Origin: Pseudomonas atagonensis
Lineage (GTDB): Bacteria > Pseudomonadota > Gammaproteobacteria > Pseudomonadales > Pseudomonadaceae
Direction of reading: 5' to 3'
DNA length: 64,000 bases
Assembly: GCF_011369485.1 (NCBI RefSeq)
Contig: NZ_VXCA01000004.1
Coordinates: 186,001 to 250,000 of the forward strand
Shown: positions 26,473-35,038 of the stretch, one piece after another
How positions within the stretch are numbered: the first letter of the stretch is position 1
Layout: the number at the start of each line of letters is the position of its first letter
Program-made: the position numbers and the translations under genes
The notes under the pieces: model-generated
Database searches by the model: none
Seen by the model: the letters and a program-made list of their open reading frames with translations, nothing else
Told to the model about the DNA's origin: nothing

Positions 26473-27237
26473 TCAGGAATGGAATCGAAGGATCTGTGCC
26501 CCGTCGAACGGATCCGTCAGGTAGTGCGCCCTGACCCCGAAAGTCTCGTGCAAGCGCTCAGGTGTGAGCACATCCAGCGGTTTGCCCAGCGTCACCAATC
26601 GGCCACGTTCGAGCACCGCCAGACGATCGCAATTGAGCGCCTGATTAAGGTCGTGCAGGGCGATCACTGTGGTCACCGGCAGCGTCTGCACCACGTTCAG
26701 AATGCTCAATTGATGCTGGATGTCGAGGTGGTTGGCCGGTTCGTCGAGCAGCAGGATTTGCGGGCGCTGGGCCAGTGCCCGGGCGATGTGCACCCGTTGC
26801 CGTTCACCGCCGGACAGACCGCGCCACAGACGATTGCGCAGGTGCATCGCGTCGACATCGAGCAATGCCTGCTCGACGATAGCGGTGTCTGTGGCCGACC
26901 ACGGCTTCAGCGCTGACAGCCACGGCGTGCGCCCCAATGCAACGGCGTCGAACACGCGAATGCCATCGTCGGTGTCAGCCTGTTGTTCAACCACCGCGAG
27001 TGTCTGCGCAATGTGGCGGCGAGACATTTTGGCGAGCCGTTGACCATCCAGCAGCACCTCGCCGGCGCTGGGTTCGCGCACACCGGCGAGCAGCTTCAGC
27101 AAAGTGGATTTGCCCGAACCGTTCGGCCCGACGATGCCGAGGGTTTCGCCTCGCTGAACGGCAAAACCGACGCCGTTGAGCAACTCGGCGCCGCGCACCT
27201 TGAAGGCCAATCCCGAACAACTCAATACACTGTTCAC
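26473..27237 (-). CDS. Cobalamin-type ABC transporter ATP-binding protein (BtuD/FecE-like)
   Basis: A 254-residue ATPase. Walker A is GPNGSGKST, signature LSGGERQRVHIARAL, Walker B QILLLDEPANHLD and the H-loop HDLNQAL. The start is a GTG at 27237 whose last bases overlap the permease stop (GTGA), so initiation is coupled to permease translation. It is the last gene of a three-gene operon that carries a cobalamin riboswitch at its 5' end, so the substrate is probably a corrinoid. Confidence 0.9.
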   Translation of the reverse strand: MNSVLSCSGLAFKVRGAELLNGVGFAVQRGETLGIVGPNGSGKSTLLKLLAGVREPSAGEVLLDGQRLAKMSRRHIAQTLAVVEQQADTDDGIRVFDAVALGRTPWLSALKPWSATDTAIVEQALLDVDAMHLRNRLWRGLSGGERQRVHIARALAQRPQILLLDEPANHLDIQHQLSILNVVQTLPVTTVIALHDLNQALNCDRLAVLERGRLVTLGKPLDVLTPERLHETFGVRAHYLTDPFDGAQILRFHS

Positions 27238-28250
27238 CGGGCACCTCTGCGGCCAATCAGAATCAAGGCAAACACCGGCGCGCCGACCAGTGCGGTAATC
27301 ACTCCGACCGGAATCACCTGGCCCTTGATCAGGGTTCGTGACAGCACATCGGCGGCAATCAGAAACACCGCGCCGCCCAACGCGCTGGCCGGCAGCAGGC
27401 GCGCATGGCCGGTGCCCAACAGCAAGCGCGCAGCATGGGGAATCACCAAACCGACAAAACCGATCGAGCCGACAATCGACACCATCACCGCTGTCACCAG
27501 CGCTGCGCAGCCGATCAGCAGAATCTGCACCCGCCGCACCGCAATGCCGAGGGACGCCGCCGAATCGGCACCGAAGGTGAACGCATCCAGCGCCCGCCGA
27601 TGCCACAGGCAAACGACCAGACCTGCCACGGCCACCGGCACGGCCAGCCACACCGACGGCCAACGCACGCCGCCGAGATTGCCCAGCAGCCAGAACATGA
27701 TGCCGCGCGCCTGTTCGGAACTCGCCGAACGGGTAATCAGAAACGCCGTGAGCGCGTTGAACAACTGCGAACCGGCGATCCCGGCAAGAATGATCTGCCC
27801 GGTGCCGTTGGCCGAACCGCTGACCCGCGCCAGCAGAATCACCAGAACGAACGCGGTCACCGCGCCGGCGAACGCACCGACCGACAGTGAAATCACTCCG
27901 GCACCGACACCGAGCAATGCCACCATCACCGCGCCGGTCGAGGCGCCAGCGGAAATGCCCAGCAGATATGGGTCGGCCAGCGGATTGCGCAGCAGCGATT
28001 GCAGAATCACGCCGCAGGTCGCCAGACCGGCGCCGCAAGCGGCCGCGACCAGTGCGCGGGTCAGGCGATAATTCCAGACAATGCCTTCATCGATGGGGTC
28101 GAGCGCGTACCCGGCGGCCCACAGTTTGTTGGCCAGCACTTGCAGCACTACGCCCGGTTCGATTTGGGTTTCGCCGATGGCCACACCGGCGATCAGCGCA
28201 ATCGACAGCGTAGTCAGGGCCAGCATCAGTTGCGTCAGGCGTCGGGTCAT
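27234..28250 (-). CDS. Cobalamin-type ABC transporter permease (FecCD/BtuC family)
   Basis: A 338-residue permease with about ten membrane segments. Family blocks are YRLTRALVAAACGAGLATCG, NPLADPYLLGISAGASTGA and VGSIGFVGLVIPHAARLL. It overlaps the binding-protein gene upstream and the ATPase downstream by 4 bp each. It probably acts as a homodimer carrying a corrinoid, judged from the riboswitch. Confidence 0.92.
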   Translation of the reverse strand: MTRRLTQLMLALTTLSIALIAGVAIGETQIEPGVVLQVLANKLWAAGYALDPIDEGIVWNYRLTRALVAAACGAGLATCGVILQSLLRNPLADPYLLGISAGASTGAVMVALLGVGAGVISLSVGAFAGAVTAFVLVILLARVSGSANGTGQIILAGIAGSQLFNALTAFLITRSASSEQARGIMFWLLGNLGGVRWPSVWLAVPVAVAGLVVCLWHRRALDAFTFGADSAASLGIAVRRVQILLIGCAALVTAVMVSIVGSIGFVGLVIPHAARLLLGTGHARLLPASALGGAVFLIAADVLSRTLIKGQVIPVGVITALVGAPVFALILIGRRGAR

Positions 28251-29260
28251 TTCGACAGGTCGTAGCCGTTGATGGCCGTGGCCAATTGTTCCAGTCCGTC
28301 AAACATTCGCAGGCTGGCCTGCATCGCCATGGCGTCAAGAATGATGATGCGGTTGTTCTTCACCGCTGCCATGTTACGGGTCACCGGGTCACTGCGCAGA
28401 AACGCGAGTTTCTTTTCGTAGTCGTCTGCGGGGAAACGCCGGCGATCCATGCGGGCGATCACCAGAAAGGTCGGGTTGGCCTTGGCGATGGTTTCCCAAC
28501 CGACGGTTGGCCATTCTTCAGCGGATTCGACGACGTTGCGCACGCCGAGGGTGCTGAGCATGAAATCGGGAATGCCTTTGTGTCCGGCGACGAAGGGCTC
28601 GATGTCCATTTGCGCACTGGAGAACCACACGAGTGCGCTGACGTCCTTGCGCTGCTGGTGTTTCGCCTTGGCAATCGAGCGGGCGAGGCTGGCCTTGAGT
28701 TCGTCGTTGAGTTGCTGACCGCGTGCCTGCACATCGAAGATCTGCGCCAGTTGGCTCACGCTCTTGTAAATGCTGTCGATGCGAAAAGGCTCCAGCCGCG
28801 TGCCGTCGGCGCCGACGAGATTGTCCTTGGCTTCGCAATCGGAGGGCAGCAGGTAAGTCGGAATCTTCAGCTCATGAAACTGCTCGCGGGTGCCCACCGC
28901 ACCTTGCGGGCCGACCATCCATTCCAGCTCTACGGCAACCAGTTCCGGGCGCTTGCCGATCACCGCTTCGAAACTCGGTTCGTTGTCGGCCAGGCGCTCG
29001 ATCTTGTCGTTCTGCGCCTTGTATTCAGCCAGCACATCGTTGAACCACAGCGAGGTGCCGACCACCTTGTCGCCCAGCCCGAGGGCGTAGAGCATTTCCG
29101 TGCCGGCCTGGCCGATGGTCACCGTACGGGCGGGGGCGTGCTGAAAGGTCAGGCTGCTGCCGCAGTTTTCAAGGGTCAGCGGATAGTTGGTGGGCGTCGC
29201 TTGGGCGAACGCGCAGAGGCTCAAACCGGTGATGAGGGTGGCAACGCGAGGCAGCAACAT
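28247..29260 (-). CDS. Cobalamin-type ABC transporter periplasmic binding protein
   Basis: A 337-residue binding protein of the Fe-siderophore/B12 family (PF01497). It has a short signal peptide (LITGLSLCAFAQA) without lipobox. The mature part begins NYPLTLENCGSSLTFQHAPA, and the TIGQAGTEMLYALGLGDKVV block is typical. It is larger than E. coli BtuF (266 residues). It is the first gene after the cobalamin riboswitch, which supports a corrinoid ligand; the binding-protein sequence alone would equally allow a ferric siderophore. No TonB receptor lies beside it. Confidence 0.88.
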   Translation of the reverse strand: MLLPRVATLITGLSLCAFAQATPTNYPLTLENCGSSLTFQHAPARTVTIGQAGTEMLYALGLGDKVVGTSLWFNDVLAEYKAQNDKIERLADNEPSFEAVIGKRPELVAVELEWMVGPQGAVGTREQFHELKIPTYLLPSDCEAKDNLVGADGTRLEPFRIDSIYKSVSQLAQIFDVQARGQQLNDELKASLARSIAKAKHQQRKDVSALVWFSSAQMDIEPFVAGHKGIPDFMLSTLGVRNVVESAEEWPTVGWETIAKANPTFLVIARMDRRRFPADDYEKKLAFLRSDPVTRNMAAVKNNRIIILDAMAMQASLRMFDGLEQLATAINGYDLSK

Positions 29261-29417
29261 GAGTCGTATCTCCGATGGAACCGTACGGGGAGCGGCAAGG
29301 TACGGATCGGAAATACACCCTCGAGCGCGGTCACGGAAAACAGCGCAAGGCCGGTCATCTTACAAAGACGCGCACGGCACGATGTCCTTCCCGGACACCC
29401 CGCCGGTTAGTGATTTG

Positions 29418-29590
29418 CTTGGCCGGCAGGTCTCCTGACTGATGCGTCATCGCCATGCTCCGGCCTTCCCGGGAAACACCCAGTGGCAGTCAGGGAGCAG
29501 GCTCAGCACCTACAGTTGCGGGGGCAGTTCCGATTGATGCTGCGTGAGCACCTCGGATTCCCTATTAGTCCCGTGCGGGAACCGGCGGCG
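29418..29590 (-). promoter_or_regulatory. Cobalamin riboswitch
   Basis: Reading the minus strand, the conserved blocks occur in order: GGGAATCCGAGGTGCTCACG, then GAACTGCCCCCGCAACTGTA, then GCCACTG with a following CGGGAAGG, and finally the B12 box AGTCAGGAGACCTGCC (29425-29440). This is the standard AdoCbl riboswitch order. It lies about 160-330 bp before the binding-protein gene and should shut off the operon when cobalamin is plentiful. The remaining leader (29261-29417) holds GC-rich inverted segments that may form the expression platform. Confidence 0.95.
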
Positions 29591-29643
29591 GCATGGTAGT
29601 CGATCGAGCCGCTGAAGGGGAGACGAATCTGCCGGGGAGGGCG

Positions 29644-30579
29644 TTAGTGCTGGCTCATCAAACCGTGCAAAACGCCTAAACGCAGGCCCGGTTCGGAGGG
29701 CGCCATCTGTGAAATGCCAAACACTTTGAAGGCGGCCAGCATCAGCACCAGGCCGCCGGGGAGGATGTTCTGGCGATGTGGCTGCAGGCCGGCCAGTTTG
29801 AGCTGCTGGACGTTGTTCACCTTCAGCAGCAACAACGACAGGCGCAGCAGGCCGCCGTAAGTGATGCCGTCCTGGCCGTAGTCGTTGAGTCGATTGGCCT
29901 TAAGCACTTTGGCCAACATGCGCGCGGTGCCGGACGAGCCGATGGTTTGCTGCCAGCCTTGCGCGCGATAACGCCGGGCGACCTTTTCAAATTGCAGGAT
30001 GGCGACGCGCTCGGCTTCCTGCAGCGCACCGGGGGAAACGTCGCCGCCGCGAAAAAAGCGTGTGCTCAACGTGCCGCTGCCGATGGCGATGCTTTCGGTG
30101 AGCAGCGGTTGCGAGCCCTGGCCGAGAATCAACTCGGTGGAGCCGCCACCAATATCGACCACCAGGCGCATGTCCGCGACGTCGGGCAACGTGTGCGCGA
30201 CGCCGGCGTAGACCAGCCGCGCCTCTTCATGGCCGTCGATGACATCAATGCGAAAGCCCAGATGCCTTTGCGCACTGTCGAGAAACAACTGCGCATTGTC
30301 TGCCTCGCGCACCGCGCTGGTTGCCACCGCGCGCACTCTGCCGGCTTCGAAACCGCGCAGTTTTTTGCCGAATCGCGCCAAGGCCTGCCAGCCGCGATCC
30401 AGTGCCAGCGCATCCAGTGCGCCACCGTCAAAACCTTCGGCCAGCCGCACCGGCTCACGCAGGGTTTTCACTTCATGAATCAGCAAGCCCTTCCGGCTGC
30501 GCACCGACTGACCGATCATCAGGCGAAACGCGTTCGAACCCAGGTCGATGGCGGCAAACAGCGGGGCGTCTTCTTTCAT
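29644..30579 (-). CDS. Short Ppx/GppA-family exopolyphosphatase-like protein
   Basis: A 311-residue member of the Ppx/GppA family (ASKHA fold). Phosphate-binding motifs are AAIDLGSNAFRLMIGQ near residue 10, VRAVATSAVREA near 85 and LVVDIGGGSTELIL near 142. It has only the two nucleotide-binding-like domains; the HD-type C-terminal domains of full-length Ppx (about 500 residues) are missing, as in the short Ppx/GppA branch. It probably hydrolyses polyphosphate or pppGpp. AAGGATT precedes the start. A Pho box lies 110 bp upstream, but in the opposite orientation. Confidence 0.88.
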   Translation of the reverse strand: MKEDAPLFAAIDLGSNAFRLMIGQSVRSRKGLLIHEVKTLREPVRLAEGFDGGALDALALDRGWQALARFGKKLRGFEAGRVRAVATSAVREADNAQLFLDSAQRHLGFRIDVIDGHEEARLVYAGVAHTLPDVADMRLVVDIGGGSTELILGQGSQPLLTESIAIGSGTLSTRFFRGGDVSPGALQEAERVAILQFEKVARRYRAQGWQQTIGSSGTARMLAKVLKANRLNDYGQDGITYGGLLRLSLLLLKVNNVQQLKLAGLQPHRQNILPGGLVLMLAAFKVFGISQMAPSEPGLRLGVLHGLMSQH

Positions 30580-30689
30580 GGGAATCCTTGCAAATCATCC
30601 GTCGAAGGCTCAAGACGGTTTGCGAGGATTCTGCCGCTCGGTTGATGACATCCTGATGACGGGGCAGGGATGCTTCGATGAATTTCTGG

Positions 30690-30707
30690 CTGTCATGACA
30701 CTGTCAT
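30690..30707 (+). promoter_or_regulatory. Perfect Pho box
   Basis: CTGTCAT-gaca-CTGTCAT: two exact copies of the PhoB half-site with a 4-bp spacer, the canonical arrangement. TATATT follows 11 bp later (30719-30724), the same geometry as known PhoB-activated promoters, so transcription would run rightward from about 30731. Confidence 0.8.
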
Positions 30708-30730
30708 TATCCGGCGTCTATATTGAGCTC

Positions 30731-30783
30731 AATACATCGCGTGTTCTTAAAGTTTCGGCTGCCATTTTCGGCAGCTTTTTTTT
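30731..30783 (+). ncRNA. Candidate phosphate-starvation-induced short transcript
   Basis: Between the predicted start downstream of the Pho box and the terminator at 30758-30783 there is room for an RNA of only about 50 nt. No open reading frame of note fits in it. It could be a small regulatory RNA or an attenuated leader of the parD-like/map operon. The 5' end is inferred from the -10 box. Confidence 0.35.
30758..30783 (+). terminator. Strong rho-independent terminator
   Basis: Stem GCTGCC/GGCAGC, loop ATTTTC, then eight T residues (30776-30783). The T-run defines the plus strand. No annotated plus-strand gene ends before it; the only candidate transcript is the one from the Pho-box promoter. 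Confidence 0.85.
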
Positions 30784-30839
30784 GCCTGCGATTTGGCCGG
30801 CCGGGCAAAGTTTGCAATCGGCGTCCCTGCTTGGCTAAT

Positions 30840-30863
30840 ATACGATCCATATACACTTCGTAT
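30840..30863. promoter_or_regulatory. Inverted repeat in parD-like/map promoter
   Basis: Arms ATACGA (30840-30845) and TCGTAT (30858-30863) flank 12 bases, directly ahead of the ParD-like start at 30876. A -10-like TAATAT (30837-30842) overlaps the left arm. It may be an autoregulatory site for the ParD-like protein. Confidence 0.35.
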
Positions 30864-30875
30864 CGGATTTGGCCC

Positions 30876-31103
30876 ATGGGCATCGTAAAGATTTCAGAAG
30901 ACATGCACGAGAATCTGCGCATTTCCAGCAATGCACTCAGCCGCTCGATCAACGCGCAGGCCGAGCACTGGATGCGCATCGGCATGCTCGCCGAGCTGCA
31001 CCCCAACCTCGACCACAGTGCCATTTGCCGCTTGCTGATCCGCGCCGAGCAGAACGGTGGGCTGGATCTGCAACAACTGACTCAGGAAGCAGTCACCGCA
31101 TGA
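30876..31103 (+). CDS. ParD-like family protein
   Basis: A 75-residue protein of the ParD-like family (PF11903), with a ribbon-helix-helix-like N-terminus (GIVKISEDMHENLRISS) and the family core SRSINAQAEHWMRIGMLAE. Antitoxins of the ParD class bind DNA and a ParE toxin, but there is no ParE gene here. Instead its stop codon overlaps the start of a methionine aminopeptidase gene (ATGA), so the two are translationally coupled. The ATG at 30876 has a poor ribosome site (GGATTTGG). Role unknown; autoregulation through the inverted repeat just upstream is plausible. Confidence 0.82.
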   Translation: MGIVKISEDMHENLRISSNALSRSINAQAEHWMRIGMLAELHPNLDHSAICRLLIRAEQNGGLDLQQLTQEAVTA

Positions 31104-31891
31104 GAAACCAGATCAAGATCAACACCCCGGCCGACATCGCACAATCGCGCGCCGCCGGCAAACTCGCCGCCGAAGTGCTGGCGATGCTGGTGCCGCACGT
31201 CAAGGCTGGTGTGACCACCGACGAGCTGGATCGGTTGTGCAACGACTACATCGTCAATGTGCAAAAAGCCGTGCCAGCCAACGTCGGTTATCACGGGTTT
31301 CCGAAAACGGTCTGTGCCTCGGTCAACGACGTGGTCTGCCACGGGATTCCGTCGGGCACGCCGTTGAAGGATGGCGACATCGTCAACCTCGACATCGCGG
31401 TGATCAAGGACGGCTGGTTCGGCGACACCAGCCGCATGTACGTGGTCGGTGAGGCCTCGGCTGAGGCGCAGCACCTGATCAAGACGACTTACGAGGCGAT
31501 GTGTGCCGGCATTCGCGTGGTCAAACCGGGCGCCACGCTGGGCGATATCGGTCACGCGATTCAAACGCTGGCGGAGAAGGAAGGCTTCAGCGTGGTGCGC
31601 GAGTATTGCGGCCACGGCATCGGCAAGGTCTATCACGATGAGCCGCAGATTCTGCATTATGGCTTTCCGAACCAGGGCATGAAGCTCAAGGCCGGGATGA
31701 TTTTTACCGTGGAGCCGATGCTCAATGCCGGCAAGCGTCATGTGAAAAACATGCCGGACGGCTGGACCGTGCTGACCAAGGACGGCTCGCTGTCGGCGCA
31801 GTGGGAGCATATGGTCGCGGTGACTGAAACCGGCTTCGAAATCCTCACGGCGTGGCCGGATCAGATCGAAGGCTATTGTGCGATAGTTTGA
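31100..31891 (+). CDS. map: Methionine aminopeptidase type I
   Basis: A 263-residue cytoplasmic metallopeptidase removing N-terminal Met. All five metal ligands are present: Asp98, Asp109, His172, Glu205 and Glu236, with the substrate-side His80s segment CHGIPSG. The usual housekeeping map of Pseudomonas lies near rpsB; this copy, joined to a ParD-like gene, is probably an accessory paralog. It has no N-terminal zinc-finger extension. It is coupled to the gene upstream by a 4-bp overlap. Confidence 0.93.
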   Translation: MRNQIKINTPADIAQSRAAGKLAAEVLAMLVPHVKAGVTTDELDRLCNDYIVNVQKAVPANVGYHGFPKTVCASVNDVVCHGIPSGTPLKDGDIVNLDIAVIKDGWFGDTSRMYVVGEASAEAQHLIKTTYEAMCAGIRVVKPGATLGDIGHAIQTLAEKEGFSVVREYCGHGIGKVYHDEPQILHYGFPNQGMKLKAGMIFTVEPMLNAGKRHVKNMPDGWTVLTKDGSLSAQWEHMVAVTETGFEILTAWPDQIEGYCAIV

Positions 31892-31908
31892 TACCGCGTC
31901 GTCTGTTT

Positions 31909-32085
31909 CCCTCACCCTAGCCCTCTCCCGGAGGGAGAGGGGACTGATTGGGGGATGTTGGAGAGGTATGCCGACCTGAAACTGCTCAGTGATTCCATAA
32001 TCGCCACTGATCTTTCAGGTCGATGTCAGACGCAAGACACCCTCGGTCGACTCCCTCTCCCTCCGGGAGAGGGCTGGGGTGAGGG
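31909..32085. repeat. CCCTCACC inverted-repeat element, copy 1
   Basis: Terminal arms CCCTCACCCTAGCCCTCTCC and its near complement enclose about 130 bp. It is related to copies at 36273-36428 and 47327-47502, which share the ends and an inner CGACCTGA/TCAGGTCGATGT-type motif. It has no coding capacity, so it resembles a miniature non-autonomous element. It fills most of the gap between the converging map and ABC ATPase genes. Confidence 0.75.
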
Positions 32086-32102
32086 GAGCAGACGACTCGT
32101 TC

Positions 32103-33257
32103 TCAGTGAGAACCGGCCGCTTTGTTCAGGTCGCTGTCGGTCCACTCGGTGTAGACGCACGCATCGGCCGTCGCCCAACGCACTCGCACAGGGTCACCGG
32201 CCTTGAGCGGCATCCCCGCTGCCGACAATGCTTTCACCGTCATCGAAGTTCCGCCCGACGTCACCACGCTGCAGGTCTGGCTTTCGCCGAGGAACAGCAC
32301 TTCTACCACCTTCGCAGCCACCTCGTTCCAACCGGCAGCCAGCGGTTCGCTGATGGCCTGCGTCACGCTCAACGCCAGCGCTTTTTCCGGCCGCACCATC
32401 AGCAACACATCCTGATCGGTGTGTAACCCGGCGGTCAGCCGTATCGACAACGACTGCCCCTCGAAACTCGCCGCCGCATTGCCTTGAGCCTTGAGCTTGA
32501 GGAAGTTCGAGTTGCCGAGGAACGACGCCACAAACGCATTCGGCGGATTCTGGTAAAGGTCATATCCGCTGCCGAGGCCAACAATCTTGCCGTGACTGAA
32601 AATCGCGATGCGCTGGGACAGGCGCATGGCTTCTTCCTGGTCGTGGGTCACGTAGACGATGGTGATGCCGAGGCGGCGGTGCAACTGGCGCAGTTCATCC
32701 TGCAAGTCTTCACGCAGTTTCTTGTCCAGCGCACCGAGCGGTTCGTCCATCAACAGAATGCGTGGTTCGTACACCAACGCCCGAGCAATGGCCACACGTT
32801 GCTGCTGGCCGCCGGACAGTTGCGAAGGACGGCGATGAGCGAACTGCTCGAGTTGCACCAGTTTCAACATGGCATCGACACGCTTGTCACGCTCAGTCGC
32901 CGCGAGTTTGCGAATCGCCAACGGAAACGCGATGTTGTCGCGCACCGACAGGTGCGGGAACAACGAGTAGCGCTGGAACACCATGCCGATATCGCGCTTG
33001 TGCGGCGGCACGTTGACCAGCGACTGGCCGTTGACCAGGATCTCGCCGCTGCTCGGCGTTTCAAAACCGGCGAGCATCGACAGTGTCGTACTCTTGCCCG
33101 AGCCGCTGGAGCCGAGAAAGGTCAGGAACTCGCCGTCCTTGATGTCCAGCGAGATGTTGTCGACGGCAGCAAAGTCGCCGTAGTGCTTGTTCAGGTTGCG
33201 CAGGCTGACCAGGGGTTTGTCGTTCTGCTGGGAGGCGTCTTTGATCACGGCACTCAT
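32103..33257 (-). CDS. Polyamine-type ABC transporter ATP-binding protein (PotA-like)
   Basis: A 384-residue ATPase. Walker A is GSSGSGKST, signature LSGGQQQRVAIARAL, Walker B ILLMDEPLGALD and the H-loop VTHDQEEAM. A C-terminal TOBE domain (about 290-375) is typical of the spermidine/putrescine importers. AGGAG precedes the start at 33257. It is the last gene of the operon binding protein - permease - permease - ATPase, which starts at a GntR-type operator at 36156-36180. Confidence 0.93.
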   Translation of the reverse strand: MSAVIKDASQQNDKPLVSLRNLNKHYGDFAAVDNISLDIKDGEFLTFLGSSGSGKSTTLSMLAGFETPSSGEILVNGQSLVNVPPHKRDIGMVFQRYSLFPHLSVRDNIAFPLAIRKLAATERDKRVDAMLKLVQLEQFAHRRPSQLSGGQQQRVAIARALVYEPRILLMDEPLGALDKKLREDLQDELRQLHRRLGITIVYVTHDQEEAMRLSQRIAIFSHGKIVGLGSGYDLYQNPPNAFVASFLGNSNFLKLKAQGNAAASFEGQSLSIRLTAGLHTDQDVLLMVRPEKALALSVTQAISEPLAAGWNEVAAKVVEVLFLGESQTCSVVTSGGTSMTVKALSAAGMPLKAGDPVRVRWATADACVYTEWTDSDLNKAAGSH

Positions 33258-33274
33258 GTCGTACTCCTGGGCGC

Positions 33275-34084
33275 TCAGGCGCTGATTTCGTTGCGCCGGC
33301 GCAGCGCGGCGGCGATGACCATGACCAACACCGACAAGCCGATCAGCAGCGTCGAAGCGACGGCGATTACCGGGGTCAGGTCCTGGCGCAAGGTGGTCCA
33401 CATTTTCACGGGAAGGGTTTGCAGGGTCGGGCTGGCCATCATCACGCTGAGCACCACTTCGTCCCACGAAACGAGGAAGGCGAAGAGGGCGCCGGCGACC
33501 ATGCCCGGACGAATCGCCGGGAACGTCACCTTGAACACCGCTTGCAGGCGCGAGGCACCGCAGATCACCGCCGCGTCTTCAATCGACTGGTCGAACAGCT
33601 TCAGCGAGTTGATGATCGAGATGATGGTGAACGGCAGCGCGACGATTACATGGCTGACGACGAAGGCGAACATCGTCCCGGTGTAGCCGAGTTTGAGAAA
33701 CAGCGCGTACACCGCCACGGCGATGATCACCAAAGGCACGATCATCGGCAGGGTGAACAGGCCGTAGAGCATTTCCCGGCCGGGAAACCGCCCGCGCACC
33801 AGCGCAAAGGCTGTCGGCAATCCGAGAGCGACGGCGCAGATCGTGGTCAGCACGGCAACCTTGAGGCTGGCCGCAGCCGCGTTCATCCAGTCGGGGTTGG
33901 AGAAGAACTGGCCGTACCATTTCAGCGTCCAGCCCGGTGGCGGAAACACCAGCCACTGCGAGGAGCCGAACGACAGCAACACGATGAAGACGATCGGCAA
34001 CAGCAGAAACAGACCGATCAGCCCGGTGGTGGCGTAGAGGCCGAAACGCATGCGCCGGCTCATGGCATTGGGAGTCAGGAGCAT
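33275..34084 (-). CDS. Polyamine-type ABC transporter permease (PotC-like)
   Basis: A 269-residue permease with six membrane segments. The EAA motif is DQSIEDAAVICGASRLQAVF. It pairs with the PotB-like permease, whose gene ends 6 bp upstream. Confidence 0.92.
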   Translation of the reverse strand: MLLTPNAMSRRMRFGLYATTGLIGLFLLLPIVFIVLLSFGSSQWLVFPPPGWTLKWYGQFFSNPDWMNAAAASLKVAVLTTICAVALGLPTAFALVRGRFPGREMLYGLFTLPMIVPLVIIAVAVYALFLKLGYTGTMFAFVVSHVIVALPFTIISIINSLKLFDQSIEDAAVICGASRLQAVFKVTFPAIRPGMVAGALFAFLVSWDEVVLSVMMASPTLQTLPVKMWTTLRQDLTPVIAVASTLLIGLSVLVMVIAAALRRRNEISA

Positions 34085-34090
34085 GTCGGC

Positions 34091-35038
34091 TTACCTCGCG
34101 TTACTGGCGCCAACCGGGGATTCCGGCTGAAGCTTCAGGTAGAAGTAGAACAGCACCAGCGTGATCGCGATCAGCAACGCGGCGCCGGCGCTGGCCAACC
34201 CCCAGTTGAGGAACGATTGCACCTGCTGAATGATGAATTCAGGCAGCATCATGTTCTGTGCGCCGCCGAGCAGCGCCGGGGTCACGTAGTACCCGAGCGA
34301 CATCACGAACACCATCAACCCGCCGGACGCGAGCCCCGGCCGGCACAGCGGCAGGAACACCCGGAAGAAGTTGGTCCAGGGACTTGCGCCACAGATCGAA
34401 CCGGCCTGCAGGATCATTGGATCGATGGCCTGCATCGTCGCCTGCAGTGGCAGCACGATGAACGGGATCATGATGTAGCTCATGCCGATCACCACGCCGG
34501 TCAGGTTATGCACCATTTCCAGCGGCTGATCGATGATGCCCAGCGCCATCAGCGCCTTGTTGATCACCCCCGACGCTTGCAGCAGCACCAGCCACGAATA
34601 GGTGCGGGCGAGCAGGCTGGTCCACATCGACAGCAGCACGATGTTGAGGATCCAGCGACCCCAGCCACGCGGCACCAGGGTGATCGCCCAGGCCAGCGGA
34701 AAGCCGAGCAGCAGGCTGAACAGCGTCACCAGCCCGGCCACCGAAAAGGTGTTGAGCAGCACTCGGGCATAGGCCGAGTTGGCGAACAGTTGTTCGTAGT
34801 TGCCAAGGCCCGGCACCGGTTCCAGCACGCCGCGCAGTAACAGACCAATCAACGGCGCGAGAAAAAACAGGCCGATGAACAGCAGCGCCGGCGCGAGGTT
34901 GCCGGCACCACGCCAGCGTTGTCGGAGGGACGGGGCTTGCTGCATCGTAACCGCCTGGGTTCCGTGGGCCGAACCGGCAGCGCTTTGGGCGCTCCCGGTG
35001 GCAGTGGAGGGACGGGACGCGGTGGCCGCCATTTTCAT
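34091..35038 (-). CDS. Polyamine-type ABC transporter permease (PotB-like)
   Basis: A 315-residue permease with six membrane segments and the EAA motif MILQAGSICGASPWTNFF. The start at 35038 overlaps the binding-protein stop by 4 bp. About 40 polar, Ala/Ser/Thr-rich residues precede the first membrane segment, longer than usual; an internal start is possible but lacks support. Confidence 0.9.
   Translation of the reverse strand: MKMAATASRPSTATGSAQSAAGSAHGTQAVTMQQAPSLRQRWRGAGNLAPALLFIGLFFLAPLIGLLLRGVLEPVPGLGNYEQLFANSAYARVLLNTFSVAGLVTLFSLLLGFPLAWAITLVPRGWGRWILNIVLLSMWTSLLARTYSWLVLLQASGVINKALMALGIIDQPLEMVHNLTGVVIGMSYIMIPFIVLPLQATMQAIDPMILQAGSICGASPWTNFFRVFLPLCRPGLASGGLMVFVMSLGYYVTPALLGGAQNMMLPEFIIQQVQSFLNWGLASAGAALLIAITLVLFYFYLKLQPESPVGASNAR

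Noticed and set aside
26473..28038. 521-residue fusion upstream of the cobalamin-type ATPase
   Set aside because: The N-terminal part is the wrong frame of the permease; the GTG at 27237 overlapping the permease stop is the natural start.
29644..30579. Pho-box control of the Ppx/GppA gene
   Set aside because: The Pho box half-sites and the matching -10 box point away from this gene; PhoB activation is directional.
30876..31891. ParDE toxin-antitoxin system
   Set aside because: The gene after the ParD-like protein is a complete methionine aminopeptidase with all metal ligands; no ParE-like toxin is present on either strand nearby.
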